Below, piece after piece: positions 31,957-39,429 of a stretch of 49,200 nt of DNA (positions within the stretch are counted from its first letter, which is position 1; the number at the start of each line of letters is the position of its first letter). Location of the stretch: assembly GCA_017533565.1 (NCBI GenBank), contig JAFXHU010000001.1:1-49200 (forward strand). Direction: 5' to 3'. A program made the position numbers and the translations under genes. Origin of the DNA: Clostridia bacterium. GTDB taxonomy: Bacteria; Bacillota; Clostridia; Oscillospirales; CAG-272. Below the pieces are notes generated by a model. It did no database searches and was not told where the DNA came from. It saw only the letters and a program-made list of their open reading frames with translations.

Positions 31957-33894
31957 ATGGAAAAATTCTATCTCACAACCGCGATTGCCTACGCCTCGCG
32001 AAAGCCTCACTTCGGCAACACCTACGAAATCATTATGTCCGACGCCTTCGCAAGGTTTCAAAAGCGTCTTGGAAAGGACGTATTCCTCTGCACGGGCACC
32101 GACGAGCATGGACAAAAGATTGAAAACCTCGCAAAGGAGGCGGGAATTACTCCAAAGGAATACGTTGACCGCGTTGCGGGCGAAATAAAGGGTATTTGGG
32201 ATTTGATGGGCGTGGAGTACGACCACTTTATCCGCACCACCGACGGCTACCACGAAAGGGTGGTACAAAAAATCTTTAAGAAATTTTACGAAAAGGGCGA
32301 TATTTACAAGGGCTTTTACGAGGGCTGGTATTGCACGCCCTGCGAGTCCTTCTTCACCGCGACGCAGGCTGCCGACGGCAAATGCCCCGACTGCGGCAGA
32401 GAGGTGTCACAGGCGCGCGAGGAGGCGTATTTCTTCAGAATGAGCACATACGCCGACCGCCTTATCAAGCATATCGAGGACAACCCCGAGTTTATCGAGC
32501 CTGAAAGCCGCAAGAAGGAGATGGTTAACAACTTCTTGAAGGCGGGACTGCAGGACCTTTGCGTTTCGCGCACCTCGTTTAAATGGGGAATACCCGTTGA
32601 TTTCGACGAAAAGCACGTGGTTTACGTATGGCTCGACGCGCTTACCAACTATATAACCGCGCTCGGCTACGACCCCGACCTCTCATACGGGGAGCAGTCC
32701 GAGAAATTCAAAAAATACTGGCCCGCCGACGTGCATATCATCGGAAAGGATATACTTCGCTTCCACACCATTTACTGGCCCATCTTCCTTATGGCGCTTG
32801 ATTTGCCGCTTCCGAAGAAGGTTTTCGGTCATCCGTGGTTTAACTTCGGAAACGACAAGATGTCGAAGTCGAAGGGGAACGTGGTTTACGCCGACGAGCT
32901 TGCCGGGGTATTCGGCGTCGATGCGGTAAGATACTACGCGCTCTCCGAGATGCCCTATGCCACCGACGGCTCTATCACCTACGAAAGCGTTATCGCAAGG
33001 TACAACAACGACCTCGCAAATAACCTCGGCAACCTTGTAAGCCGTACGCACGCAATGACGAAGAAGTATTTCGACGGCATTGTACCCGCCCCCAACGCTG
33101 CCGACCCGCTTGACGGAGAGCTTATTGCCGCTGTGAAAAACGGAGTTGACACCTCGCTTGAGCTTATGGGAGCATACCGCGTTGCCGACTCGCTGGAGGC
33201 AATCTTCACGATGCTCAAGCGCGCCAATAAATACATCGACGAAACTATGCCCTGGGTGCTTGCGAAATCCGAGGAAACGCGTCCGCGCCTTGCAACCGTA
33301 ATTTACAATCTTCTCGAGGTTATAAGGACTGCGGCTGTGCTTCTCGTGCCCTATATCCCGAATACCGCGCGCAGTATTTTTGCACAGCTTAATACCGACG
33401 TCACCGAGCTTGCGAGCGTTTCCGCCTTTGGCGGACTTGAAAGCGGAAAGCCGCTTGGCGAGGCGTTTACCCTTTTCGCAAGAATTGACGAAAAGAAATT
33501 CCTCGAGGAAATGGAGGCGAGGATAAAGGCGGCACAGGAGGCGAATAAGCCTATTCCCGAGCCGCAGCACGAGCCTGAAATCGGCATCGACGCATTTTCC
33601 GCCGTGGAGCTTCGCGTTGCCGAAATCATCGCGGCAGAGCCTATCCCGAAGGCAAAGAAGCTGCTTAAGCTGCAGCTTGACCTCGGCTACGAAAGGCGGC
33701 AGGTTGTGTCGGGCATCGCGAAATTCTACACCCCCGACGAGCTTATCGGCAAAAAGATTTGCCTCGTTGCCAATTTGAAGCCCGTGAAGCTCTGCGGAGT
33801 AGATAGCTTCGGTATGATTTTGGCAAGCGGCGAGGAGGAGATAAAGGTCGTATTCCTTGACCCCACCGCGAAAAACGGTGACAGAATACACTAA
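31957..33894 (+). CDS. metG: Methionyl-tRNA synthetase with C-terminal tRNA-binding domain
   Basis: 645 residues. The class I signature reads PHFGN in place of HIGH, and KMSKS is intact (FGNDKMSKSKGN). A two-CxxC zinc knuckle (CTPCESFF, CPDCGREV) and the anticodon-binding helical domain follow. A C-terminal EMAP-like tRNA-binding domain begins about residue 543 (FSAVELRVAEIIAAEPIPKA, VVSGIAKFYTPDELIGK), which also mediates dimerisation. It supplies Met-tRNA for initiation and elongation. GGGAGG is the ribosome site. First gene of the operon. Confidence 0.97.
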   Translation: MEKFYLTTAIAYASRKPHFGNTYEIIMSDAFARFQKRLGKDVFLCTGTDEHGQKIENLAKEAGITPKEYVDRVAGEIKGIWDLMGVEYDHFIRTTDGYHERVVQKIFKKFYEKGDIYKGFYEGWYCTPCESFFTATQAADGKCPDCGREVSQAREEAYFFRMSTYADRLIKHIEDNPEFIEPESRKKEMVNNFLKAGLQDLCVSRTSFKWGIPVDFDEKHVVYVWLDALTNYITALGYDPDLSYGEQSEKFKKYWPADVHIIGKDILRFHTIYWPIFLMALDLPLPKKVFGHPWFNFGNDKMSKSKGNVVYADELAGVFGVDAVRYYALSEMPYATDGSITYESVIARYNNDLANNLGNLVSRTHAMTKKYFDGIVPAPNAADPLDGELIAAVKNGVDTSLELMGAYRVADSLEAIFTMLKRANKYIDETMPWVLAKSEETRPRLATVIYNLLEVIRTAAVLLVPYIPNTARSIFAQLNTDVTELASVSAFGGLESGKPLGEAFTLFARIDEKKFLEEMEARIKAAQEANKPIPEPQHEPEIGIDAFSAVELRVAEIIAAEPIPKAKKLLKLQLDLGYERRQVVSGIAKFYTPDELIGKKICLVANLKPVKLCGVDSFGMILASGEEEIKVVFLDPTAKNGDRIH

Positions 33895-33957
33895 ACGAAA
33901 GTTACCTTCGCATCTTCACCGATGGTAAAATCACCGCAAAAAAACGGAGAAACACCA

Positions 33958-34743
33958 ATGAAATACTTTGATACTCACGCTCATTATTATGACGAGAGGT
34001 TTTCGGAGGAATTAAACGGGAGCGTCGATGAGCTTATCGACGCTCTTTGCTCGGAAACGCTCTCCTGCGTTGTAAATATCGGCACCTCGCCCGAAACCTC
34101 CCGCCTCGCCATAGAGCAGGCAAAGCGCCACGAAAAAATGTACACCGCCGTCGGGATACACCCCTCGGATACGCGCTTTCTTTCGGATATGAAAGCGGAG
34201 CTTTGCGAAATTGAAAAAATGCTTCTCGACCCCGCATCACGTGCGGTTGCAATCGGTGAAATCGGACTTGATTACCACTATCCCGACACCGATAGGGAAA
34301 GGCAGATGCGCTACTTTACCGCCCAAATGGAAATGGCAGAGAGGCTCGGAATGCCCGTCGTCATTCACGACAGGGAGGCACACGGAGATATAATGGAGGT
34401 TATCCGCAAATTTCCCCGCGTAAGCGGAATATTGCACAGCTTTTCGGGAAGCGCGGAGATGGCGCGGGAGCTTGTCGCCCTCGGCTACTATATCTCCTTT
34501 TCGGGCACGCTCACCTTTACCAACGCAAAAAAGCCGCGGGAGGTTGCGTCGCAAATCCCACGCGACAGAATACTTATCGAAACCGATTGCCCATACCTTG
34601 CACCGCACCCGAGACGCGGCACGCTCAACCATTCGGGCAACCTCGTTTATACCAATGCGGCCCTTGCGGGCGTGCTTGGAATTTCGGAGGAGGAGTGCGC
34701 GGCACTTACAAGCGAAAACGGAAGGCGGGCGTTTGGATTATGA
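33958..34743 (+). CDS. tatD: TatD-family metal-dependent DNase
   Basis: 261 residues starting MKYFDTHAHYYDERF, behind GGAGA. Metal-binding motifs in order: DTHAH (HxH), IGEIGLDYHY (Glu), VVIHDREAHG (His), GILHSFSG (His) and ETDCPYLAPHP (Asp). The TIM-barrel nuclease removes 3' deoxynucleotides, with roles in DNA repair and degradation. Position after metG matches yabD after metS. Its stop overlaps the next ATG (ATGA). Confidence 0.95.
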   Translation: MKYFDTHAHYYDERFSEELNGSVDELIDALCSETLSCVVNIGTSPETSRLAIEQAKRHEKMYTAVGIHPSDTRFLSDMKAELCEIEKMLLDPASRAVAIGEIGLDYHYPDTDRERQMRYFTAQMEMAERLGMPVVIHDREAHGDIMEVIRKFPRVSGILHSFSGSAEMARELVALGYYISFSGTLTFTNAKKPREVASQIPRDRILIETDCPYLAPHPRRGTLNHSGNLVYTNAALAGVLGISEEECAALTSENGRRAFGL

Positions 34744-35366
34744 AAAGAGCTATGACCGTCTTTTACGAGGTTGACGGCTCTATATACGTCAACCTTACCA
34801 ACAGGTGCAACAACAATTGCGAGTTTTGCATCCGAAAAAACGGTGACGGAGCTTACGGCTCCGACCCGCTGTGGCTAAAGCGCGAGCCTACCGAAGCCGA
34901 GGCACTCGCTATGCTTGAGGAGCTTGACCTCTCGCAATATAGAGAGCTTGTTTTTTGCGGCTACGGAGAGCCGTCGGTGCGCCTTGAGCTTTGTCAAAAA
35001 ATCGCAAGCGCGGCAAGGGAGCTTTGCCCGAAAATCAAAACGAGAATAAATACAAACGGTATGTCCGACCTCTGCTTCGGCGAAAATACCGCACCGAAAT
35101 ATGCAAATTACTTTGATACCGTGTCGATAAGCCTTAACGCCCCAAATGCGACGAAATACGACGAAATATGCCACCCCGTGTATAAATTATCCGCATTTCC
35201 CGCGATTTTGAGCTTTGCACAAAATGTAAAGAATTATGTACATAATACCGTCTTTACCGTTGTCGGCGACCTTCTTTCCGACGGGGAGATTTGCGAATGT
35301 CGAAAAATTGCCGAGGAGCTCGGTATTCCCCTTCGCGTAAGGAGCTATATCGCACCCGAGAATTGA
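34740..35366 (+). CDS. TatD-linked radical SAM protein
   Basis: 208 residues from the ATG overlapping the tatD stop; a second ATG 12 bases on (MTVFYEVDG) is possible. The radical SAM cluster motif CNNNCEFC is followed by GYGEPSVR (the GGE-type SAM site) and RINTNGMSDL. It lacks a SPASM or other C-terminal cluster domain. This small family is known to sit next to tatD in Firmicutes, and its reaction is unknown to me. The coupling suggests a shared process involving nucleic acid. Confidence 0.88.
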   Translation: MKRAMTVFYEVDGSIYVNLTNRCNNNCEFCIRKNGDGAYGSDPLWLKREPTEAEALAMLEELDLSQYRELVFCGYGEPSVRLELCQKIASAARELCPKIKTRINTNGMSDLCFGENTAPKYANYFDTVSISLNAPNATKYDEICHPVYKLSAFPAILSFAQNVKNYVHNTVFTVVGDLLSDGEICECRKIAEELGIPLRVRSYIAPEN

Positions 35367-35484
35367 TTTTTACCGCGTGACAGCGCAAAAAAGCACGGTT
35401 TTGTATTAGCCTTGCGCTGCGTAGCACCGGTTTCTCTTTCTTTTATATCGCACGAAAAAGCACCTATTTTTATTAAAACAAGGA

Positions 35485-35517
35485 TAAATCCGCCCTCAAG
35501 CCGAGGGCGGATTTTTT
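35485..35517. terminator. Shared bidirectional terminator, overlapping a stop codon
   Basis: AAATCCGCCCTC / GAGGGCGGATTT perfect 12-bp stem, 5-base loop, T7 run on the plus strand. It ends the metG operon. On the minus strand the last codons and TGA of the LysM protein gene lie inside the hairpin. Confidence 0.9.
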
Positions 35518-36680
35518 TCACCGAGGCAATTTAAACCCGCCGCGGCGGTGCTCATATTCATCGGTCGGTGCGTCATTGCATAGAGCGCGAAAAGCTCGGG
35601 AAACGGCACTCGCGCAAGGTCCGCCGAAAAGCCGAGAAAGCCGCACTCAACAGCAAGCCGTATTCTCTCAAGCGTGTTTTCTACGCTCTCGCACACCGCC
35701 AACCGCCTGCCGCGCCTGACCGTTATCATTCGGCTTTTATCCTCCTTCGAAAGCTCCGTGCCACGCAAGTCAAGACTGCCGAAAATCTCGTCGCGGCTGA
35801 TAAACTCACCGCCCGAAAGCGCAAAGGCGGGAAGCTCCAAAAGCATATTCGATACGTCGCCGACCTCTGCGGTGCTTTCTATAATTCTCACCTCGAAATC
35901 CTCGAAGGACGGTATGGGCGAAAGCTCCGCCTTGTCAAGCGTCATTACCGCCGTGTCGGCGTAATCCGCGTATTCGCATTTTTTGCCTAACTCGCCCTCT
36001 ACCGAAAGGGATAGCCCCGCCTCGAGTGCCGCCCGCCTTACCGAAAGCGTAAGCTCCGCCGCCTCCCCCTTCAGCCGCGACACACCTCCGAGCGCAAGCC
36101 CCGAAAAGCCGCGAGAGGCAGCAAGCATAACCGCACCCCGTGCAAAGTCCTCCCAAGCCGTGCGCGGCATATCCTCAAGGTAAATACGCAAAATCGGGCA
36201 TACTCCCGTCTGCCGCGCCATATCCGCAAAGCGCATAAGCGTCCCGTCACTCCGTATTCTCGCTCCCGACGCGCGCGCCGCCGCCACGGTCAGGGTGTTA
36301 AGGTAGGGCAACGCCCTTTTTACCCGTTCCCTCGTAATTCCGCCGTAAATCTGTCCGTTTACCGCCGCCACGCCGATTTTCGGCTCTGCAAGCTTAAGCA
36401 CCACGTACTGTGACGGATAAAGCCGCCCCGAAAGCCAAATTTCGGGATTAAGCGCGTAAATTTCCTCGGTCTTTACACCAAATCTGTGTGAAATTGCCTC
36501 GGGAGTGTCACCGACCTTCGCAACCGCCGTCCGCGACGGAAGCGGAATAATTACCTCTCGCCCATTGCAAAGCGGTCGCCCTCCCACCCCCGATACGGTC
36601 ATTAAATAATGCGGTGAAATGCAATACTCCGCCGCGATTTCGTAAATACTCTCGCCCTCTTTCGCCTGTCTTACCTTCAT
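35496..36680 (-). CDS. LysM protein with degenerate GH18-like barrel (YaaH/SleL-like)
   Basis: 394 residues from ATG (MKVRQAKEGESIY), behind GGAGG. Two LysM domains (about 2-48, ESIYEIAAEYCISPHYL, and 50-97, TPEAISHRFGVKTEEIYALNP) should bind peptidoglycan or spore cortex. A TIM-barrel-like region with the layout of SleL/YaaH glycosidases follows. Where those enzymes have DxxDxDxE, this protein reads FSGLALGGVSRL, so the catalytic Glu is absent. No signal peptide, as in many coat proteins. Probably a spore-envelope protein that binds but does not cleave; that role is inference. Confidence 0.75.
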   Translation of the reverse strand: MKVRQAKEGESIYEIAAEYCISPHYLMTVSGVGGRPLCNGREVIIPLPSRTAVAKVGDTPEAISHRFGVKTEEIYALNPEIWLSGRLYPSQYVVLKLAEPKIGVAAVNGQIYGGITRERVKRALPYLNTLTVAAARASGARIRSDGTLMRFADMARQTGVCPILRIYLEDMPRTAWEDFARGAVMLAASRGFSGLALGGVSRLKGEAAELTLSVRRAALEAGLSLSVEGELGKKCEYADYADTAVMTLDKAELSPIPSFEDFEVRIIESTAEVGDVSNMLLELPAFALSGGEFISRDEIFGSLDLRGTELSKEDKSRMITVRRGRRLAVCESVENTLERIRLAVECGFLGFSADLARVPFPELFALYAMTHRPMNMSTAAAGLNCLGEKNPPSA

Positions 36681-36889
36681 TAAAGCCCTCCGTTTTTCTT
36701 CGTGAAATACAGTCCCTCGCCGTAGTATATTCAACCTCGCCCGCCCTCGTTACCGCGGTAGAATAGCATATTTGCCCTGTAAAAAAAGGTCGCATCGCGC
36801 GGGTAGGGAAAATTTTCCCCCGTATAGCCGAAAAATCCCCTTCGCACCCCAAAAATATATAAATAAATATGAAAGTTCACCGTTTGTAC

Positions 36890-36918
36890 TTGAAAAATCC
36901 ACGACCTTATGTTAAAAT
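36890..36918 (+). promoter_or_regulatory. Promoter of the pqqD-peptidase pair
   Basis: TTGAAA, 17 bp, TAAAAT, about 26 bp before the pqqD-like start codon. The rest of 36681-36889 shows no gene. Confidence 0.75.
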
Positions 36919-36944
36919 ATAGAAAAAACCGTAAGAGGTGGAAT

Positions 36945-37214
36945 ATGAAAATAAAAAACGGATTTGTGCTTGAGCCTGTCGGCGGAGCGTATATTGCAAT
37001 CGCCGTGGGAAAGGAAACGAACAATTCCAACGCGCTTATACGAATGAATTCGAGCGGAGCGTTTCTTTGGAATCTTCTCTCGGAGGGGGAGCATACCGAA
37101 AAAAGCCTTCTTGACGCAATGCTCGCCGAATATGACGTTTCGGAGGAAATTGCCGCGCGCGATATTGCCGCCTTTATTAAAAAGCTTTCGGATGCGGGAC
37201 TTCTTGAACAATGA
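36945..37214 (+). CDS. PqqD-family protein
   Basis: 89 residues, ATG behind AGAGGTGG. PqqD fold: MKIKNGFVLEPVGGAYIAI, then MNSSGAFLWNLLSEG and DIAAFIKKLSDAGLLEQ. PqqD proteins bind the leader of a RiPP precursor and present it to a modifying enzyme; in Clostridia stand-alone copies often accompany peptide-processing genes. The stop overlaps the next start (ATGA), so this and the peptidase are made together. No precursor peptide or maturase is found in the window. Confidence 0.88.
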   Translation: MKIKNGFVLEPVGGAYIAIAVGKETNNSNALIRMNSSGAFLWNLLSEGEHTEKSLLDAMLAEYDVSEEIAARDIAAFIKKLSDAGLLEQ

Positions 37215-37660
37215 TTAGCTCAACCACTATTTTGGAGGAGCTGGAGCGACACGGCTACTGTGCAAGCACCACGCGCGGACGGAGTATGGAGCCTCTTTTC
37301 CGCACGGGTCGGGATATGGTCGTTATCAAAAAGGCTTCGGGCGAATGTAAAAAATACGACGTGGTTTTGTACCGCTATCCGTCGGGAAAATACGTTTTGC
37401 ACCGAATTATCCGCGTAAGGGAGAATGAATATATAATCCGCGGGGATAATACCTACGTAAAGGAGCATATACCGAAGGAGAAAATTCTCGGCGTCCTCGA
37501 GCGCTTTAACCGAAAGGGCAAAAGCCATACGGTGGAGGAAAAATCCTTTAAAATCTACTCACGGCTTTGGAATTTTATCTATCCCGTTCGCTTCGTTTTT
37601 TACCTTTTTTACCGATGTGCGGCGAAGGCTTACCGCCTTCTTTTTAAGAAAAAAAGATAA
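37211..37660 (+). CDS. S24/S26-type signal peptidase-like protein
   Basis: 149 residues. The catalytic Ser is in GRSMEPLF (Ser25), and YVLHRIIRV puts His64 where bacterial enzymes have Lys, so it is the Ser-His (ER/archaeal) type. RGDNTYVKEHIP is the conserved box after it. A hydrophobic segment near the C-terminus (WNFIYPVRFVFYLFYRC) could anchor it. It overlaps the PqqD gene by 4 bp. The pair suggests removal of a leader from a modified or exported peptide. Substrate unknown. Confidence 0.85.
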   Translation: MISSTTILEELERHGYCASTTRGRSMEPLFRTGRDMVVIKKASGECKKYDVVLYRYPSGKYVLHRIIRVRENEYIIRGDNTYVKEHIPKEKILGVLERFNRKGKSHTVEEKSFKIYSRLWNFIYPVRFVFYLFYRCAAKAYRLLFKKKR

Positions 37661-37663
37661 CCT

Positions 37664-37684
37664 CTACCCCTATGGGGTAGTCTG
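37664..37684 (+). terminator. Weak hairpin after the peptidase gene
   Basis: CTACCCC / GGGGTAG perfect 7-bp stem with a 3-base loop, but only TCTGATTT after it. It could be a weak terminator or a boundary before the protease gene. Confidence 0.4.
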
Positions 37685-37708
37685 ATTTAAAAGTTGAGGC
37701 ATAAGGCT

Positions 37709-38506
37709 ATGAAAAAAATAATACCCGTTTTACTTATTGCGGCATTGCTTCTCTCGCTTCTCACCTCCTGTCTTGCCACCGAAAAAATGAGCGAGTACGT
37801 CGGGAGTATGCTCGGCTCGGTAAGCACCGATAATACCACCGAGCTTATTAACGAGGTCGCGCGAAACGCCGTCCTTTCGGGCGTAATTGTTAACGCAACC
37901 CGCTATCTGGGACTTCAAAAAACCGAGATACAGGGAAGCGGAGTTATCTTTAATTACTCGGACGGAATGTTTTACGTGCTTACGAACTTCCACGTCGCTT
38001 ATAACGACGTTTCCAACGGAAGGAACGGAACCTATACCGTAACCGACGCCTTTGATAACAATCATATCGCAACCCTTCTTACGGGGTCGGAGGAGCTTGA
38101 CCTTGCCGTTATGCGCTTTGCGGTGGACGAGGAGGATCGCGAAAGACTGCGAGTTGCACCCCTCGCGATAGTAAACGCAAGCATCGCGACACAGGTTGTT
38201 GCCGTCGGAAATCCGGGCGGGCTTCACAATTCCGTAACCGTCGGCAGCATCATATCCTACAAGGATATTGACCTTGACGTCCTCTCCGTGCCCGTCATTT
38301 ACCATACCGCACCGCTTGACCACGGCTCGTCGGGCGGCGGAATTTTCAATGCAAAGGGCGAGCTTGTCGGAATTAACTACGCAATCGGCGAAAGCGAGGA
38401 CGGGACGGCGAAAATCTCCTTTGCCGTGCCTATCGAAACGGTAATCGGCTTTTTGACCGAAAAGGACCTTTTGCCGCTTGAAAGCATCGTACAGCCAAAC
38501 GGCTAA
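37709..38506 (+). CDS. Lipoprotein trypsin-like serine protease
   Basis: 265 residues from ATG (MKKIIPVLLIAALLL); a TTG start five codons upstream is unlikely. Lipobox LLTSC gives a membrane-anchored exported protein. The chymotrypsin-fold triad is complete: His in TNFHVAYND, Asp in EELDLAVMRF, Ser in HGSSGGGIFN. It resembles the protease half of HtrA/DegP but has no PDZ domain. Probably an envelope protease; substrate unknown. It is followed by a strong terminator. Confidence 0.85.
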   Translation: MKKIIPVLLIAALLLSLLTSCLATEKMSEYVGSMLGSVSTDNTTELINEVARNAVLSGVIVNATRYLGLQKTEIQGSGVIFNYSDGMFYVLTNFHVAYNDVSNGRNGTYTVTDAFDNNHIATLLTGSEELDLAVMRFAVDEEDRERLRVAPLAIVNASIATQVVAVGNPGGLHNSVTVGSIISYKDIDLDVLSVPVIYHTAPLDHGSSGGGIFNAKGELVGINYAIGESEDGTAKISFAVPIETVIGFLTEKDLLPLESIVQPNG

Positions 38507-38515
38507 TATTACCTG

Positions 38516-38547
38516 AAAATCCTCCACGCGGAGGATTTTCTTTTTTG
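38516..38547 (+). terminator. Terminator of the lipoprotein protease gene
   Basis: AAAATCCTCC / GGAGGATTTT perfect 10-bp stem with a 4-base loop, then CTTTTTT. Confidence 0.9.
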
Positions 38548-38665
38548 CGTCCGTATTTGCTTTTTATTTCATATCCCCTTTGTCTGCTTTTTTCGCCTCG
38601 TCTTGAAGTTTTTCGCCGCGCTTCGTCTTTTTGCTCTTCTGCGGTATTTTCTTTTTACTTTTGTA

Positions 38666-38694
38666 TTGACAAGGACGGGCAAACGTGCTAAAAT
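38666..38694 (+). promoter_or_regulatory. Promoter of the cad-type metal operon
   Basis: TTGACA, 17 bp ending TGC, TAAAAT. Directly followed by an operator-like inverted repeat. Confidence 0.85.
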
Positions 38695-38702
38695 AAAACG
38701 GA

Positions 38703-38724
38703 CGGTTGAGCAACCGTTCAACCG
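38703..38724 (+). promoter_or_regulatory. ArsR/CadC-type operator
   Basis: CGGTTGA and TCAACCG form a perfect 7-bp inverted repeat with an 8-bp spacer, placed over the expected transcription start. TGA(N8)TCA half-sites are typical of ArsR/SmtB repressors, so the operon is likely derepressed by metal. Confidence 0.7.
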
Positions 38725-38747
38725 AAAACCCGAAAAGGAGGGAAAAT

Positions 38748-39110
38748 ATGAGAAAGCTTGACAGTATTCCAACCTGCGAATGCGATGAAATTCACGGGGA
38801 AAGGGTGCAAAGATGTCGGGAGAAAATGCCCGAAACCGAAACGCTCTACGACCTTGCCGACTTTTTCAAAATCCTCGGGGACAGCACCCGTATGGGCATA
38901 CTCTTTGCCATTGACGGCGGACCGCTTTGCGTGTGCGATATTGCCGAGGCACTCGGTATGACTAAATCCGCCGTATCCCACCAGCTGAAGGGGCTTCGCG
39001 CCGCCGACCTCGTCCGTTACAAAAAGGTCGGTAAAAACGTGTATTACGAGCTTGCCGACGGGCACGTGCGCGATATAATCGAAAAGGCGCTCGAGCATAT
39101 TGCCGAGTAG
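38748..39110 (+). CDS. ArsR/SmtB-family metal repressor, CadC-like
   Basis: 120 residues, ATG after GGAGGG. A winged helix runs from about 31 to 115 (FKILGDSTRMGILFAI, MTKSAVSHQLKGLRAADLV, YKKVGKNVYYEL). C10 and C12 in the N-terminal arm with C61 and C63 in LCVCD reproduce the CadC alpha3N soft-metal site, which senses Cd(II), Pb(II) or Zn(II). It should repress its own operon, which continues with an HMA protein and a P1B-ATPase. Confidence 0.92.
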   Translation: MRKLDSIPTCECDEIHGERVQRCREKMPETETLYDLADFFKILGDSTRMGILFAIDGGPLCVCDIAEALGMTKSAVSHQLKGLRAADLVRYKKVGKNVYYELADGHVRDIIEKALEHIAE

Positions 39111-39186
39111 CCGAAGCGGCGCGAAAACGCAACTTTAAAGCTAACGCAAAAATATAACAAAACAAAGACCGTAAAGGAGCAAACCT

Positions 39187-39399
39187 ATGAAATTCAGGTA
39201 TAATATCACGGGACTTGACTGTCCGAACTGCGCTGCAAAGCTTGCGGCATCTATGGAAAAAATAGACGGCGTTGAAAGCGCGAAAATCAATTTTCTAACC
39301 GAAAAGCTCACCGTGGAGTCAAGCCTTGACGGCGACACCCTCTTACCCCTGCTTGAAAAATGCGCCTCCGCCTTTGAGGACGGAATTGAGATTGAATAA
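39187..39399 (+). CDS. Stand-alone HMA metal-binding protein
   Basis: 70 residues of one heavy-metal-associated domain: ferredoxin-like fold with GLDCPNCAAKL, where C12 and C15 bind the metal, and VESAKINFLTEKLTV. GGAG precedes the ATG. It lies between the repressor and an ATPase that lacks its own N-terminal HMA, so this protein probably acts as the detached metal-binding domain or chaperone for the pump. Confidence 0.92.
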   Translation: MKFRYNITGLDCPNCAAKLAASMEKIDGVESAKINFLTEKLTVESSLDGDTLLPLLEKCASAFEDGIEIE

Positions 39400-39429
39400 G
39401 CAAAAAAAGTTATATAAAAACAGATTAAA

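Noticed and set aside
32683-33891. 402-codon minus-strand frame opposite metG
   Set aside because: metG is complete and unmistakable on the plus strand; the antisense frame has no ribosome site or recognisable domain.
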